Source: Deltaproteobacteria bacterium | Lineage (GTDB): Bacteria; Desulfobacterota; Desulfobacteria; Desulfobacterales; Desulfobacteraceae | Assembly: GCA_027858995.1 (NCBI GenBank) | Contig: JAQIBP010000108.1 | Span: forward strand, 1 to 48,776 | DNA length: 48,776 nt | Direction: 5' to 3' | Program-made: the position numbers and the translations under genes | In this document: one piece after another, positions 25,381 through 35,154 of the stretch | Layout: every line of letters starts with the position of its first letter | How positions within the stretch are numbered: the stretch's first letter is position 1 | The notes under the pieces: model-generated | What the model was told of the DNA's origin: nothing | What the model saw: the letters and a program-made list of their open reading frames with translations, nothing else | The model's database searches: none

Positions 25381-26613
25381 TTAAAGTTGTCCTTTTCTTA
25401 AATTTTTATATCCTTCAAGTTTAACTTTTTTGAGGGTACATTTCTCTTTTATGATTCTGGCTGCCTTAAGGTTTAATTTCTTTTGCCTGTCATCCACCAT
25501 CACATTGAATCCACAGTTAAAAGGCCCTAAACGGATGGTGTTTTGAACTCCGTCGTAGGTTTCATAGATTCTGGTATATGGATGGGCAAACAGCCATCTG
25601 AGCTGAAGAGTAGTGACAGTACGTTCTGAAAAGCCATCCATGAATTTTTCCAGATCTTTCAAGTCCTGTTCAACAAGATTGTTCCATCCCAGAATTACGT
25701 TTGCATTGACTTTAAACCCTGTCTGGGTACAAAATTCCAGGGTTTCAATGACTTCTTTCATACTGGTGCCCTTGTCCAGATATTGCCACATGTGGTCAGA
25801 GGGAAACTCAATACCAAATCCCAATGTACACTCCGGGATATTTTTACCGATTTTTTCAATTACCTGTTTCAAGGCATTGGTTTCAGCCCTGGCTGCCCGC
25901 ATGAAAAATCTATATTCAATATCATCGCCGACGGGAATGTTGGGTAAAATTTTTTTGATATGTTCCGGTGTAATAGAACCTGTGTTAAGACGAACAATTT
26001 TATGTCCCTTAAAATCAAGATTTTTGAATTCAAAATCGAGATTTTTTCTTTTCCGAAAGTGTTCCTTGGAATGCTGGGCAATGGTACAAAAAATACATTT
26101 CTTCCAATAACATTGATTCTCCAGGGTATATGAAAAATAGGCCCTGCTGTTATCAGGCACAGCATCGGGAATCTCAAGCCTCCAATTGCCTGAAAAATCA
26201 GGCACATTGAACAGACTTTCAACACTTTGCCCTGTAATCGTCAGGTTTTGGGGCAGCTCTTTTTCAACCTTGAAGTGGACAGAATTCCAGCCTTTTTGAC
26301 CAGTATATCGTTCAGCAGCCACAGGACCTCCCACTATAAAATCAATGTCTGGATATTGTGTGGCCCAGGTATATGCCTGGAACAATTGATTAATATAACT
26401 TGCACTGATATAAATTGTGCCTTTTTTTATTGGCAGCTCTCTGTCCTTATAAGTTTGTTCATCATACCATTTATCATTGTCAGGTTCATGTTCTACCCAG
26501 AAAAAATCCCCTTTTTGTCTGCATAAATCCCATGTATCTGAAAACCCGTTACAAAGGTCATAATATCCGTTCTTGGTTTTATTAAAAAACTGTAAAAATA
26601 GAGTATCTTTCAT
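25381..26613 (-). CDS. Radical SAM protein with CX4CX2C cluster motif
   Basis: The 410-residue protein has an N-terminal Rossmann-like part resembling a B12-binding domain, with FIVGGPVAAERYTG near residue 92. Residues 168-176 (CYWKKCIFC) give C-X4-C-X2-C instead of the standard C-X3-C-X2-C for the 4Fe-4S cluster; similar CYWxxCxFC forms occur in B12-type radical SAM enzymes. LGFGIEFPSDHMWQYLDKG resembles the HemN/MiaB-like 'guess' segment before the final strands. It lies between the GAF gene and the ABC transporter genes. The reaction is unknown. Confidence 0.8.
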   Translation of the reverse strand: MKDTLFLQFFNKTKNGYYDLCNGFSDTWDLCRQKGDFFWVEHEPDNDKWYDEQTYKDRELPIKKGTIYISASYINQLFQAYTWATQYPDIDFIVGGPVAAERYTGQKGWNSVHFKVEKELPQNLTITGQSVESLFNVPDFSGNWRLEIPDAVPDNSRAYFSYTLENQCYWKKCIFCTIAQHSKEHFRKRKNLDFEFKNLDFKGHKIVRLNTGSITPEHIKKILPNIPVGDDIEYRFFMRAARAETNALKQVIEKIGKNIPECTLGFGIEFPSDHMWQYLDKGTSMKEVIETLEFCTQTGFKVNANVILGWNNLVEQDLKDLEKFMDGFSERTVTTLQLRWLFAHPYTRIYETYDGVQNTIRLGPFNCGFNVMVDDRQKKLNLKAARIIKEKCTLKKVKLEGYKNLRKGQL

Positions 26614-26664
26614 ATAAAATTCCGTATAATTATAGGGGTAATTTATCTTGATCCAATGATAATT

Positions 26665-27483
26665 TTAAAAATTGAACCCGGGATGGGTCTCAATCAACTT
26701 TTTGGTATAGGGATGCTGGGGATATCGAATAACAACGTTAGTAGAGCCTGTTTCCACAATAACACCATTATGAATCACAGCAATCCTGTCACATAGGTAT
26801 TTTGCTGCTGCAAGATTATGGGTTATAAAAAGAAAGGCCATATTGTACTTTTTTCTTATCTGCTTTAAGAGCTTAAACAGTTGAATGGCAATGGTGGCAT
26901 CCAGCATGGAGGTGGGTTCGTCAGCAACAATAAATTCAGGATCAAGTACAATAGCTCTTGCAATTGCAACTCTCTGCCTTTGCCCGCCGCTCAGTTGATG
27001 GGGGTATCTGTTATAATACTCTCTGGCAGGAGCAAGGCCCACGATATCCAGAGTATTAATGACTTTTTGTTCTCTTGAGTGGGCATCCCCTATTTTATTT
27101 ACGATTAAAGGCTCAAGAATAGTTTCAGAAATAGAGAGATGAGGATTTAAGGATTGGTAAGGGTCCTGAAAAATCATCTGAACTTTGGAACGATAGCTTT
27201 TCAAAGCCTTTCCCTGAATATTGCTCAATGGTTCACCATTGAGTTTTATGACTCCTTTACTGGGATTTTCAAGTTTAACCATTAGCCTTCCGGTTGTGGT
27301 TTTACCACTGCCGCTCTGACCCACAAGACCAAATATTTCACCCTTTTGTATTGCCAGGTTTACATTGTTCATGGCTATAACACAGGTGCTTCCCCTTGAA
27401 AAAAAACTATCTCTTAAACAATACTCCTTTGTCACACCCTTTAATTCCATGACAGGAATAGGGCGTTTCTCTTTATCTTCCAT
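26665..27483 (-). CDS. Oligopeptide ABC transporter ATPase, OppF/DppF type
   Basis: The 272-residue ATPase has Walker A GQSGSGKTT, signature LSGGQRQRVAIARA, Walker B FIVADEPTSMLDA and an H-loop (FITHNLAAAKYLCDR). It ends soon after YPQHPYTKKLIE, so it lacks the cysteine-rich tail of its partner. Its start overlaps the OppD-type gene by 11 bases. Together the two power the permease pair of the same operon. Confidence 0.93.
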   Translation of the reverse strand: MEDKEKRPIPVMELKGVTKEYCLRDSFFSRGSTCVIAMNNVNLAIQKGEIFGLVGQSGSGKTTTGRLMVKLENPSKGVIKLNGEPLSNIQGKALKSYRSKVQMIFQDPYQSLNPHLSISETILEPLIVNKIGDAHSREQKVINTLDIVGLAPAREYYNRYPHQLSGGQRQRVAIARAIVLDPEFIVADEPTSMLDATIAIQLFKLLKQIRKKYNMAFLFITHNLAAAKYLCDRIAVIHNGVIVETGSTNVVIRYPQHPYTKKLIETHPGFNF

Positions 27484-28453
27484 TATTATCCTTCTTTAAT
27501 GTATCTTCAAAGCAAAATGCCTGATGGGTTTCAGACATATTTACCCAGCCAGGCGAATGGCTTTTGCATTTTGCTGTACAACAATTACAACTGCCTGCAA
27601 AGCAGCATTTTCCATTAAATGTAATCAGATCAGGAGCCTTCTGTATTTCAGGCACCTTTATATTTGCATCAGAGTCCAGGCTCAGATATGATGCCAATAA
27701 TGTTTTTGTATAAGGATGCAGTGGACACTTAAACACCTCTTCTCTTTTTCCTTTTTCCACTATCTGTCCGCCGTACATCACACAGATATCCTCGCAGACA
27801 TCTGCAACCACGGCAATGTCATGGGAAATAAAAACAACACTGGTATTCAACTCTTTTTGAATTTTTTTTATCTCTTTTAAAATCTGATCCTGAACAATGA
27901 CATCAAGGGCAGTTGTGGGTTCATCTGCTATGATCAGCCTTGGATTGCATGCCAGGGCCATTGCAATAATAGCTCTTTGCTTCATGCCCCCGCTGTATTG
28001 ATGGGGATAATCTTTCAGACGATCTTTGGGAATATCCACCATATTAAACAAGGTTTTAACTTTTTCATTTATATCTGTTTTTGACATTTCGGGATTATGG
28101 GTCTCTATGGCCTCAATGATCTGTTCATCAACCCTGATAACCGGATTCATGGCATTCATGGCAGCCTGAAATATCATTGAAATTTCTCTGCCCCTGAAAT
28201 CCCTCCATTGTTTATCATTGAGACCAGCAAGGTTGGAACCATTAAAATAGATGTCACCCTGCAAAATAGATGCATTTTCCGGCAAAAGACCCATAAGAGT
28301 CATTCCAATTGTGGTTTTCCCACACCCGGATTCTCCTACAAATCCAAGTGACCTGCCCTGCTCTATGGAAAAAGAGATATCATTTACCGCCTTTAACAAA
28401 CCTGTTTTAGTTTTATACCCAACAGTTAAGTTTTCAACATTCAGAAGGGCCAT
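27473..28453 (-). CDS. Oligopeptide ABC transporter ATPase, OppD/DppD type
   Basis: From the ATG at 28453, with GAGGAAAG upstream, the protein has 326 residues starting MALLNVENLTVGY; a frame to 28510 exists but lies inside the permease gene. It has Walker A GESGCGKTT, signature YSGGMKQRAIIAMAL and Walker B LIIADEPTTALD. The C-terminal tail CCFAGSCNCCTAKCKSHSPG is rich in cysteines, as in OppD/DppD proteins whose tails can bind an Fe-S cluster. It follows the OppC-type gene by 1 base. Confidence 0.93.
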   Translation of the reverse strand: MALLNVENLTVGYKTKTGLLKAVNDISFSIEQGRSLGFVGESGCGKTTIGMTLMGLLPENASILQGDIYFNGSNLAGLNDKQWRDFRGREISMIFQAAMNAMNPVIRVDEQIIEAIETHNPEMSKTDINEKVKTLFNMVDIPKDRLKDYPHQYSGGMKQRAIIAMALACNPRLIIADEPTTALDVIVQDQILKEIKKIQKELNTSVVFISHDIAVVADVCEDICVMYGGQIVEKGKREEVFKCPLHPYTKTLLASYLSLDSDANIKVPEIQKAPDLITFNGKCCFAGSCNCCTAKCKSHSPGWVNMSETHQAFCFEDTLKKDNNGR

Positions 28454-28454
28454 A

Positions 28455-29351
28455 TTATCTTTCCTCTTCTTCTTTTCTGAGTCTTGGATCAAGCACTTCA
28501 TCCATTGCACGGCCTAACATATAAAATGAGAGGGTCAGAAGGGAAATACAAAGTCCCGGAGGTATCATCCAGTAAGGGGCCTGGAACATATAGCCTGATT
28601 TCCAGACCCATTGAAGCATCATTCCCCAGCTTACCTGGCTTGGGTCACCAAAGCCTAAAAAGGATAAAGCTGCTTCCACCAGAATTGCAGATGTAACCCT
28701 GAAGGTCATGTATAAGAATGCCAGAGGCAGTACATTAGGCATAATATGTCTGAAAATAATTCTAATATTGGAGGCACCGGCAACCCTGGATGCCTCAATA
28801 AAAGGCCTTGATTTCAATGAGAGGGTTTGTGATCTTATAATACGGGAAACTGCAGGCCACCTCATGATGGCAATGATAAAAACAATAATCCATATATTAA
28901 ACTGACCGAATAAAGATGCCAGTATCAACAAAATGACCAGGGAAGGCATAATCATAATTATATCTGCCATCCGCATGAGAATTATATCTGTCATACCTCC
29001 TGCATACCCTGATATCATTCCGATAACAGTTCCCATGACAATACTTATAAATGCCGAAGACAACCCGACAATAAAAGCAATTTTAGCTCCTTCCATAAGT
29101 TGAGCAAACAGATCTCTTCCAACATTATCTGTACCGAGAAAGTGCTGCATACTTGGACCTGTGGATGTTTTTATCAAGGGATCAATACCTGTCATTGGGT
29201 CATACATGGGATCAATAAGAGGAATAAAAAAACTGGCTATTGCCATGAGCATAAATATTAATAAAAGTGTTACTCCTGTTTTTCCCAGGGGGTTTTTAAT
29301 AAATATTTTCCAACCTTTTTGAAAGCGCTCTATGTGTTGATTTTGTGACAC
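28455..29351 (-). CDS. Oligopeptide ABC transporter permease, OppC type
   Basis: The 298-residue inner-membrane protein has six hydrophobic segments and the long periplasmic loop with HFLGTDNVGRDLFAQLMEGAK that marks OppC/DppC. The coupling loop is EASRVAGASNIRIIFRHI. It pairs with the OppB-type permease upstream. Confidence 0.93.
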   Translation of the reverse strand: MSQNQHIERFQKGWKIFIKNPLGKTGVTLLLIFMLMAIASFFIPLIDPMYDPMTGIDPLIKTSTGPSMQHFLGTDNVGRDLFAQLMEGAKIAFIVGLSSAFISIVMGTVIGMISGYAGGMTDIILMRMADIIMIMPSLVILLILASLFGQFNIWIIVFIIAIMRWPAVSRIIRSQTLSLKSRPFIEASRVAGASNIRIIFRHIMPNVLPLAFLYMTFRVTSAILVEAALSFLGFGDPSQVSWGMMLQWVWKSGYMFQAPYWMIPPGLCISLLTLSFYMLGRAMDEVLDPRLRKEEEER

Positions 29352-29378
29352 AGATTTATCCTTTTACAATCATCATCT

Positions 29379-29422
29379 TTTAATAAGCTGTCCAGTTTAA
29401 TAAGCTATCCTAATTTAATAAG
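29379..29422. repeat. Three spaced copies of TTTAATAAG between oppC- and oppB-type genes
   Basis: TTTAATAAG occurs at 29379-29387, 29396-29404 and 29414-29422, that is every 17-18 bases. The first two are followed by CTGTCC or CTATCC, so this is a decaying 17-base tandem repeat. The last copy overlaps the stop codon of the OppB-type gene. Confidence 0.5.
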
Positions 29423-30389
29423 TAATTCGGGGGTCCATATAAGCATAAAGCAGATCCACTATCAGGTTTGCCACAAGAACTACTGCAGCGATGAGCAAAA
29501 AACAGGCTTGAGCCAATGGGTAATCATTATTGCTCACCGCAAAAATAAGTTCCCTGCCAATGCCGGGCCATGTAAAAACCTGTTCTGTCAAAGCGCCACC
29601 GTTTATGGAAAAAGCAAGACTTAACCCTACGCTGGTAAGAACCGGCAAAGCAGCATTTTTTGCAGCATGCTTATTGCGTATTACTTTTTCAGAGAGTCCT
29701 TTAGCCCTTGCAGTGATAATGTAGTCTTCCTTGAAAACCCCGAGCATACTTGATCTCATTAATAAAAGATAGGAACCAAGATGAATAAAAAAAAGAGTCA
29801 TTAAAGGCAGGAACATATGGTGGAGCACATCAAGTATTTTTAGAGGAATTGATGATCCTGTAATCCAGATTTCAGGAGATAAAACTCCGCCAAGGGGAAA
29901 CCATCCAAGCTTGAAACCCAAAACCCACAGCAGCAGCAGTGCAAACCATGGGATAAAAAGGGTATGACAGATCAAAGCTGAAATGGATAAAAAATTGTCA
30001 AGTGCTGATCCTTTGTTCCAGGCAGAAATTTTCCCAAGTACTATTCCTGCATAAGCAGCTAATATGGTTGACAACGAAAAAAGCAGAATTGTCCAGGGAA
30101 GTTTAGCCATGATTATTGAGCTGACAGCTTCACCGTAATGGAAAGAAGATCCAAGATTACCCGTAAAAAAATTTTTCAAATATATAATATATTGTTCAAA
30201 GGCAGGTCTGTCCAGACCAAGCTGTTCAATGAGAAGAACCTGATCTTCAAGGGTCAGCCCGGGATCCACCATCTTTGAAATCGGTGACCCCGGTGAGAGC
30301 CTGAACAAAAAAAACAGCAGTGTAAGAATAACAAAAAAAATGATTGTAATTTCAATGATTTTTTTAAAAATAAATTTTCTGGTTCCCAT
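29415..30389 (-). CDS. Oligopeptide ABC transporter permease, OppB type
   Basis: The 324-residue inner-membrane protein has six hydrophobic segments. It has the OppB signature RLSPGSPI after the first helix, QLGLDRPAFEQYIIYLKNF in the first loop and the coupling loop ARAKGLSEKVIRNKHAAKN. It lies 26 bases downstream of the binding-protein gene. Confidence 0.93.
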   Translation of the reverse strand: MGTRKFIFKKIIEITIIFFVILTLLFFLFRLSPGSPISKMVDPGLTLEDQVLLIEQLGLDRPAFEQYIIYLKNFFTGNLGSSFHYGEAVSSIIMAKLPWTILLFSLSTILAAYAGIVLGKISAWNKGSALDNFLSISALICHTLFIPWFALLLLWVLGFKLGWFPLGGVLSPEIWITGSSIPLKILDVLHHMFLPLMTLFFIHLGSYLLLMRSSMLGVFKEDYIITARAKGLSEKVIRNKHAAKNAALPVLTSVGLSLAFSINGGALTEQVFTWPGIGRELIFAVSNNDYPLAQACFLLIAAVVLVANLIVDLLYAYMDPRITY

Positions 30390-30415
30390 GTTAAAAAAGC
30401 CTGAATATTACAAGT

Positions 30416-32158
30416 TTAATTTTTCGGTTTTACCACGCATAAGGACCAGATACTGCCAATTCCATTTACTTTTTCAATCCAGCCTTTAAAGTTTTTAGTG
30501 GAGACAGCTTCTAATATATGTGGATTATATAAAGGAATATATGGGACATCTTCCATGAGGATTTGCTGCATTTCCCATATAACTTTTTTGCGCTCTTTAC
30601 TCTCTACAATGCCTTTTTGTTCATTGGCCAATTTGTCATAAACAGGGTTTGTATATCCACTCATGTTCCAGCCACGGGGCTTATTATACCCTGAATGAAA
30701 GAACGGCCTTAAATAATCAGGGTCAAGATTCAGTTTTCCGTATCCCAAAATAAATGCATCAAATTCTCTTTTACCTTTTACAGTGTCCAATAAAGAATTA
30801 AAAGACATGGGGCGCGCAGAAACCGGCATACCAATCTTTCTCATCCACTCCTGGATCATCACTCCGGCAAAAGCCCTCTTGGGATCATAATCTGCCGGCG
30901 GGGTCAAAATGACAAATTTATCCATGACTTTCCCGGAAGGAAGTTTCAATCCTTTACCTTCAACAATATCTCCATTGTCATCCACAGGTTCTGTCTCCCA
31001 TGTATATCCGGCATCTTTAAGGATTTTATAAGCCTCTTTGATATGGTCTTCAGGGGTTAATCCCTCTCCATATCTTCGTACATTTGGATTGTGCCAGAAA
31101 ACATTACCCGAGGGGACAATAGAATACATTGGAGTTCCATAGTTTTGAAGAATCCGGGTAAGAATAAAATCCTTGTCTATAATAGTCGCAATTGACTGCC
31201 TTAAAGCCTTATCATCAAAGGGCGGTTTTCTTACATTAAATCCCATGTAATAGAGTGCACTTTTTTTATTCAGGAAAACCTCTATATTAGGATCTTTTTT
31301 CAGATCTTCCAGGTATCCGGGCTGGATATCCCACCAGTACATGTCTATATCCCCCTTTTTAAGGGCAAGAATTGCAACATCACTGGTGCCGTATATTTTA
31401 AACAGGATACTGTCAACATAGGGGCCGAGAAGATGATTGGCTATTGTTTTTCCTGTCCCGAAAAAGTGTGAATTTTTTTTCATATGAAGATAGGCACCTT
31501 TTTTATATTCAAACAATGTAAAAGGCCCGGTCCCAAGCGGATTTTCAATAGAATGATCCTGTAAGAATTTCAAAGGCTTTTCAGCATTCATTGCTTCAAC
31601 GGCAATCTGCCCCCACTCTTTTTTTGAAACCATTGGAGCTGTCAGTACCCGGGAGAGAAAAATAGCAGAGGGCGCTTGAAGATGAAATACAATTGTATGT
31701 TCATCAATTGCTTCAAGTTTTTTTATTATTTTCCATTTGCTGTAGTATCTTGGAATTTTAAAATCGAAAAAGAACTTTTTTGTAAACAAAACATCTTCAC
31801 TCGTGAACTCAGAACCATCAGACCATTTGGCCTGACGCAGTTTAACTGTGTATGTCAATTTTTCTTTATCAAACACAGGCTCTTCTTTGGCAAGCCATGG
31901 AATCATTTCCAGAGTTTTGGGATCACGGGTGTATAACGACTGGTAAATCAAGGATAAAATCTTTCGTGAATTGGAATCAGTCCCCAGCCACAGATTCAAA
32001 GATTTAGGTTCTTCAGGCAGGCCAATTTTTAAAAGTTTTACCTCTTCCTTTTTCTGGCATGAAAAAAACACTCCTGTCATAAGAATTACAAGAAACATAT
32101 GAAGAAAAACTATGAGTAAAGATCTACCGTTTCTATTTAAATTCTTTGCCTTAGTTAA
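30416..32158 (-). CDS. Oligopeptide/dipeptide ABC transporter substrate-binding lipoprotein
   Basis: This is a family-5 (OppA/DppA-like) binding protein. The mature part starts after a lipobox-like VFFSC, preceded by a hydrophobic helix. Typical family segments are PEEPKSLN, DGSEFTSEDVLFTKK, VRKPPFDDKALRQSIA and the final WEMQQILMEDVPYIPLYNP. I chose the ATG at 32158 (580 residues); a TTG at 32191 with AGGTGG upstream would add 11 residues and overlap the ATP-grasp gene further. It presumably captures a peptide or opine-like ligand in the periplasm for the four membrane genes downstream. Confidence 0.92.
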   Translation of the reverse strand, partial: LTKAKNLNRNGRSLLIVFLHMFLVILMTGVFFSCQKKEEVKLLKIGLPEEPKSLNLWLGTDSNSRKILSLIYQSLYTRDPKTLEMIPWLAKEEPVFDKEKLTYTVKLRQAKWSDGSEFTSEDVLFTKKFFFDFKIPRYYSKWKIIKKLEAIDEHTIVFHLQAPSAIFLSRVLTAPMVSKKEWGQIAVEAMNAEKPLKFLQDHSIENPLGTGPFTLFEYKKGAYLHMKKNSHFFGTGKTIANHLLGPYVDSILFKIYGTSDVAILALKKGDIDMYWWDIQPGYLEDLKKDPNIEVFLNKKSALYYMGFNVRKPPFDDKALRQSIATIIDKDFILTRILQNYGTPMYSIVPSGNVFWHNPNVRRYGEGLTPEDHIKEAYKILKDAGYTWETEPVDDNGDIVEGKGLKLPSGKVMDKFVILTPPADYDPKRAFAGVMIQEWMRKIGMPVSARPMSFNSLLDTVKGKREFDAFILGYGKLNLDPDYLRPFFHSGYNKPRGWNMSGYTNPVYDKLANEQKGIVESKERKKVIWEMQQILMEDVPYIPLYNPHILEAVSTKNFKGWIEKVNGIGSIWSLCVVKPKN

Positions 32159-33158
32159 CATTGCCTTTTGATTGAATAAGTTTGTTTTCAATGAAATTCA
32201 CCACCTTTGATTCAAGTTTAACATTATCAAACCGGTTGATTCTTGGAATTCCTCCAGGGCTGACACAATTGATTTCAACCAGCTTATCCCCTATAATATC
32301 TATTCCTACAAAATAGAGACCATCTTTTATTAACCGCTTTTTTATTATATCACAAATCTCTATTTCTTTTTGTGTAATTACATGCTTGAATGTTTCAGCT
32401 CCGGCATGTACATTGGTTCTAAAATCTCCTGAAACAGATTTGCGTCCCATGGCGCCAATGATCTCTCCATTTAGCAGTAGAATCCTGACATCTCCGTCAG
32501 ATTTGATACTTTTTAAGTATTCCTGTACCAGAATGGGGTGTCGCTCCGGATAAGGTTTGCTCGAATCTATATAATAATTTATCAGGGAACTAAGATTTTC
32601 CTGATCCTGGTTACTGACTTTTATTACACCGTGCCCCCCGTGACCTTTAAGAGGTTTGATAACCATGTCACCGCCGAAATTGTCAATAATTTTTTTCAAC
32701 CTTTTCGGATCTCTTGATATATGAGTCTCTGGTATAATATCAGGAAAATTCAAAGTATAAACTTTGCTGTTGCCGTTAATTTGCCCTATGGTATTATTGA
32801 CCATAAAAACCTTGTCACTGACAGGCCCTAAAAATTCCATCATCTGGTAACTGATGGGAGGGTTTTTCCTTAAAAAAAGAACATCCATATCAGTGATGGT
32901 CTCAAAAATAAGCCCTTCTTTATCAAGGCACTCAATGATTTTTTCCCAGTATGCTTCCATGGAAAGAGCATGTTCAACTGAAATATTGCGCATTCTTGCA
33001 ACTACTTGATTGTCACGGATATAGAGATCATGGGGCTGAAGAAAAAATACTGTATGACCTCGTTCATTGCACTCATACATAAGATGACTTGTGGTCTCCC
33101 ATACAGGATCAATCCTCCTTAGTTCATCCATTAAAAATGCAATTTTCACCTGAATCAC
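32151..33158 (-). CDS. Glutathione synthetase-like ATP-grasp ligase
   Basis: The 335-residue protein resembles prokaryotic GshB over its whole length: an N-terminal Rossmann part (KIAFLMDELRRIDPVWETT), DVLFLRKNPP, the ATP-grasp lid GGDMVIKPLKGHGGHGVIKV, and the metal/substrate site SGDFRTNVHAGA with VEINCVSPGGI near the end. It should join a carboxylate to an amine with ATP. GshA is not in the window, and the operon context (peptide importer, radical SAM) suggests a special peptide instead of, or as well as, glutathione. First gene of the leftward operon. Confidence 0.85.
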   Translation of the reverse strand: MIQVKIAFLMDELRRIDPVWETTSHLMYECNERGHTVFFLQPHDLYIRDNQVVARMRNISVEHALSMEAYWEKIIECLDKEGLIFETITDMDVLFLRKNPPISYQMMEFLGPVSDKVFMVNNTIGQINGNSKVYTLNFPDIIPETHISRDPKRLKKIIDNFGGDMVIKPLKGHGGHGVIKVSNQDQENLSSLINYYIDSSKPYPERHPILVQEYLKSIKSDGDVRILLLNGEIIGAMGRKSVSGDFRTNVHAGAETFKHVITQKEIEICDIIKKRLIKDGLYFVGIDIIGDKLVEINCVSPGGIPRINRFDNVKLESKVVNFIENKLIQSKGNVN

Positions 33159-33536
33159 CCTCTCTTTTGATTATGAAAGCAGTCAACAAATTATCAGAAA
33201 CCTCAAGAATTTTAATTAGTATGACAATATCTCCTTTATGTCAAATTTAATTTGGTAAATTTACCTACTGTTTAACCCCAATATTTTTTCTTCTTAAATT
33301 AGTCGTTTAAATATAAAAGACCTTACAAAAGAAATTATCTTCATAATCAACATATCAGGCAATAATATAAAAGGTTCCCAACATTTTTATTTTACTCTTG
33401 TTTAAAGGTTATCAGCCTTATAATATAATGATTCAGGTACACAAATGGATTTGGATAAAACCTCTTTTTTATGGGATATTAATCTGGAAAGTTGATGTTT
33501 TGTGACTACTATTAAACCGATGACAGGAGACTTTTT
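33159..33536. promoter_or_regulatory. Divergent promoter region of the two accessory operons
   Basis: This 378-base AT-rich spacer separates the leftward ligase/importer operon from the rightward radical SAM operon. A TATAAT at 33419-33424 could serve the rightward genes, but no good -35 is seen. No sigma54 or CRP-like site was found. Short frames here look like chance. Confidence 0.35.
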
Positions 33537-35039
33537 ATGAAACACGCAGTACTGATAAACAATTCTCATATTGAAAATTTCAGTGTCAGGAACATTGGTT
33601 CCTATCTTAAATCCAAAGGGTTCAAAGTTTCCACTGTCCATTATGAAGGCAGAAAGGACAATGTATTTAACCTGCTGCCTCAGCAAAGCCTTCAAACCCT
33701 GGCAGACTATTGCAAAGAGTGTGACCTTGTCGGTCTTACTTTGTTGACTACTCATCTGTTGAACCGTTCCATCCAGATCACCAGGTTTCTAAAACAAAAC
33801 ATAAAAGCCAAAATTATCTGGGGCGGCGTACCTGTTATCTGTGATCCTGAATATTACCTGCAATTTGCTGACTATGTGTGTGCAGGTGAGGGAGAACTTC
33901 TCATGGCGCAACTTCTGGAGGGAAAACCCTTTAAAGAGATCAAGGGACTTGGCTATACCCTGGATTCAGGAAAGCCAGTGATCAATCCCCTCCCGGATCT
34001 AATTGATCTTAACCAGATGCCCATCCCCCATATAGATTTAAATGACGGATATGTACTCGACACAACTTCGCTAACACCCATGAAAAATCATATCCCCAAA
34101 TCCTTGACCACCTACAGCGTACTTTCCGTAAGGGGATGTCCCCACAACTGTTCCTACTGCCTCAACAGCAGACTCATGAATGTTTTCCTTAAAAAAGGGA
34201 AATATATCCGAAAAATTGACCCTCCAAAGGTAATTAAAGAGCTTGAATGGGCTAAAAAAAATATCCCCCATCTGAAAAGGATCATTATTGATGACGATGA
34301 TTTCTTCCTTAGATCGGAAAAGGAAATGAAGGAACTGCTGGATCTTTACATGGACAAAATCAATCTGCCTGTTTTTTATCTCCAGGCACATATCAAGCAC
34401 ATTACCAGAAAAAAGCTGCGCATCCTCAAACAGAGCAGGATACAGCTTCGATACCTGAAAATAGGCCTGCAATCTGCCAGCACCAGAATCAGCCGGGATA
34501 TTTTCAACCGGCCCCTGGATAAGAAAGTATTTCTTAAAAAAATGGAATTTATAATATCCGGCAATGTCCGCATCATGATAGATGTTATTTCAGATAATCC
34601 CTATGAAACCAAAGAAGACAAGTATGAAGCCCTGCTCTTTTACCATGAAATGATCAAGATTGTTATGAAATATCCTGTTGTGAATCTGCCCATAAAAATG
34701 TATGATCATAAACTTATGTATTATCCAGGTTCCAAACTCTTTGACAGGGTAATAAAAGACAGACACATCCCGCAAAATTATGTGGATGAGGTACTGTTAA
34801 AACGCAACACCTTAAGAAGACATGAAGAAGACATTGACAATGATGCCTTTATCGTAGCTTTGTTCAATATTGTCATGCAGAAGAAAAAATATTATAAAAT
34901 CGCCTGGGTTTTGCTTAAACTCATGCGTATAAAACCATTTTTTTATTTTATGGTCAGATTCAATATTGTCAAAAGATTCTCTTTTCTAAGATCTGTTCCT
35001 TTCATAAAAAGAGTTTTATATAAAATGAATTTTATATAA
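33537..35039 (+). CDS. B12-binding-domain radical SAM protein
   Basis: The 500-residue protein has an N-terminal Rossmann fold typical of the cobalamin-binding domain of B12-type radical SAM enzymes (about residues 1-140, with IIWGGVPVICDPEYYLQFADYVCAGEGE). It lacks the DXHXXG motif. The radical SAM core follows with the standard C201-X3-C205-X2-C208 (RGCPHNCSYC). Members methylate unactivated carbons or rearrange substrates in natural-product and cofactor pathways. AGGAG lies ahead of the ATG. First gene of the rightward operon. Confidence 0.88.
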   Translation: MKHAVLINNSHIENFSVRNIGSYLKSKGFKVSTVHYEGRKDNVFNLLPQQSLQTLADYCKECDLVGLTLLTTHLLNRSIQITRFLKQNIKAKIIWGGVPVICDPEYYLQFADYVCAGEGELLMAQLLEGKPFKEIKGLGYTLDSGKPVINPLPDLIDLNQMPIPHIDLNDGYVLDTTSLTPMKNHIPKSLTTYSVLSVRGCPHNCSYCLNSRLMNVFLKKGKYIRKIDPPKVIKELEWAKKNIPHLKRIIIDDDDFFLRSEKEMKELLDLYMDKINLPVFYLQAHIKHITRKKLRILKQSRIQLRYLKIGLQSASTRISRDIFNRPLDKKVFLKKMEFIISGNVRIMIDVISDNPYETKEDKYEALLFYHEMIKIVMKYPVVNLPIKMYDHKLMYYPGSKLFDRVIKDRHIPQNYVDEVLLKRNTLRRHEEDIDNDAFIVALFNIVMQKKKYYKIAWVLLKLMRIKPFFYFMVRFNIVKRFSFLRSVPFIKRVLYKMNFI

Positions 35040-35154
35040 ATGAACAACTATGCAGCACAATTTTTTTTATATTTTATTGTGTTCCTTTAGGGTACATGGA
35101 GGTTCATCAATATATAAATCTGGATATTCATAATATTTATTGTTAATGTAAGGC

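Noticed and set aside
25613-26110. 165-codon plus-strand frame
   Set aside because: It is antisense to the radical SAM gene, which has clear family motifs; the antisense product matches nothing recognisable.
33159-33536. CRP/FNR-type or sigma54 sites in the divergent spacer
   Set aside because: Only weak half-sites such as TTGTGA were seen; no full TGTGA-N6-TCACA or GG-N10-GC element with matching flanks.
33402-33755. 117-codon minus-strand frame across the radical SAM gene start
   Set aside because: It is mainly antisense to the B12-type radical SAM gene and shows no family pattern.
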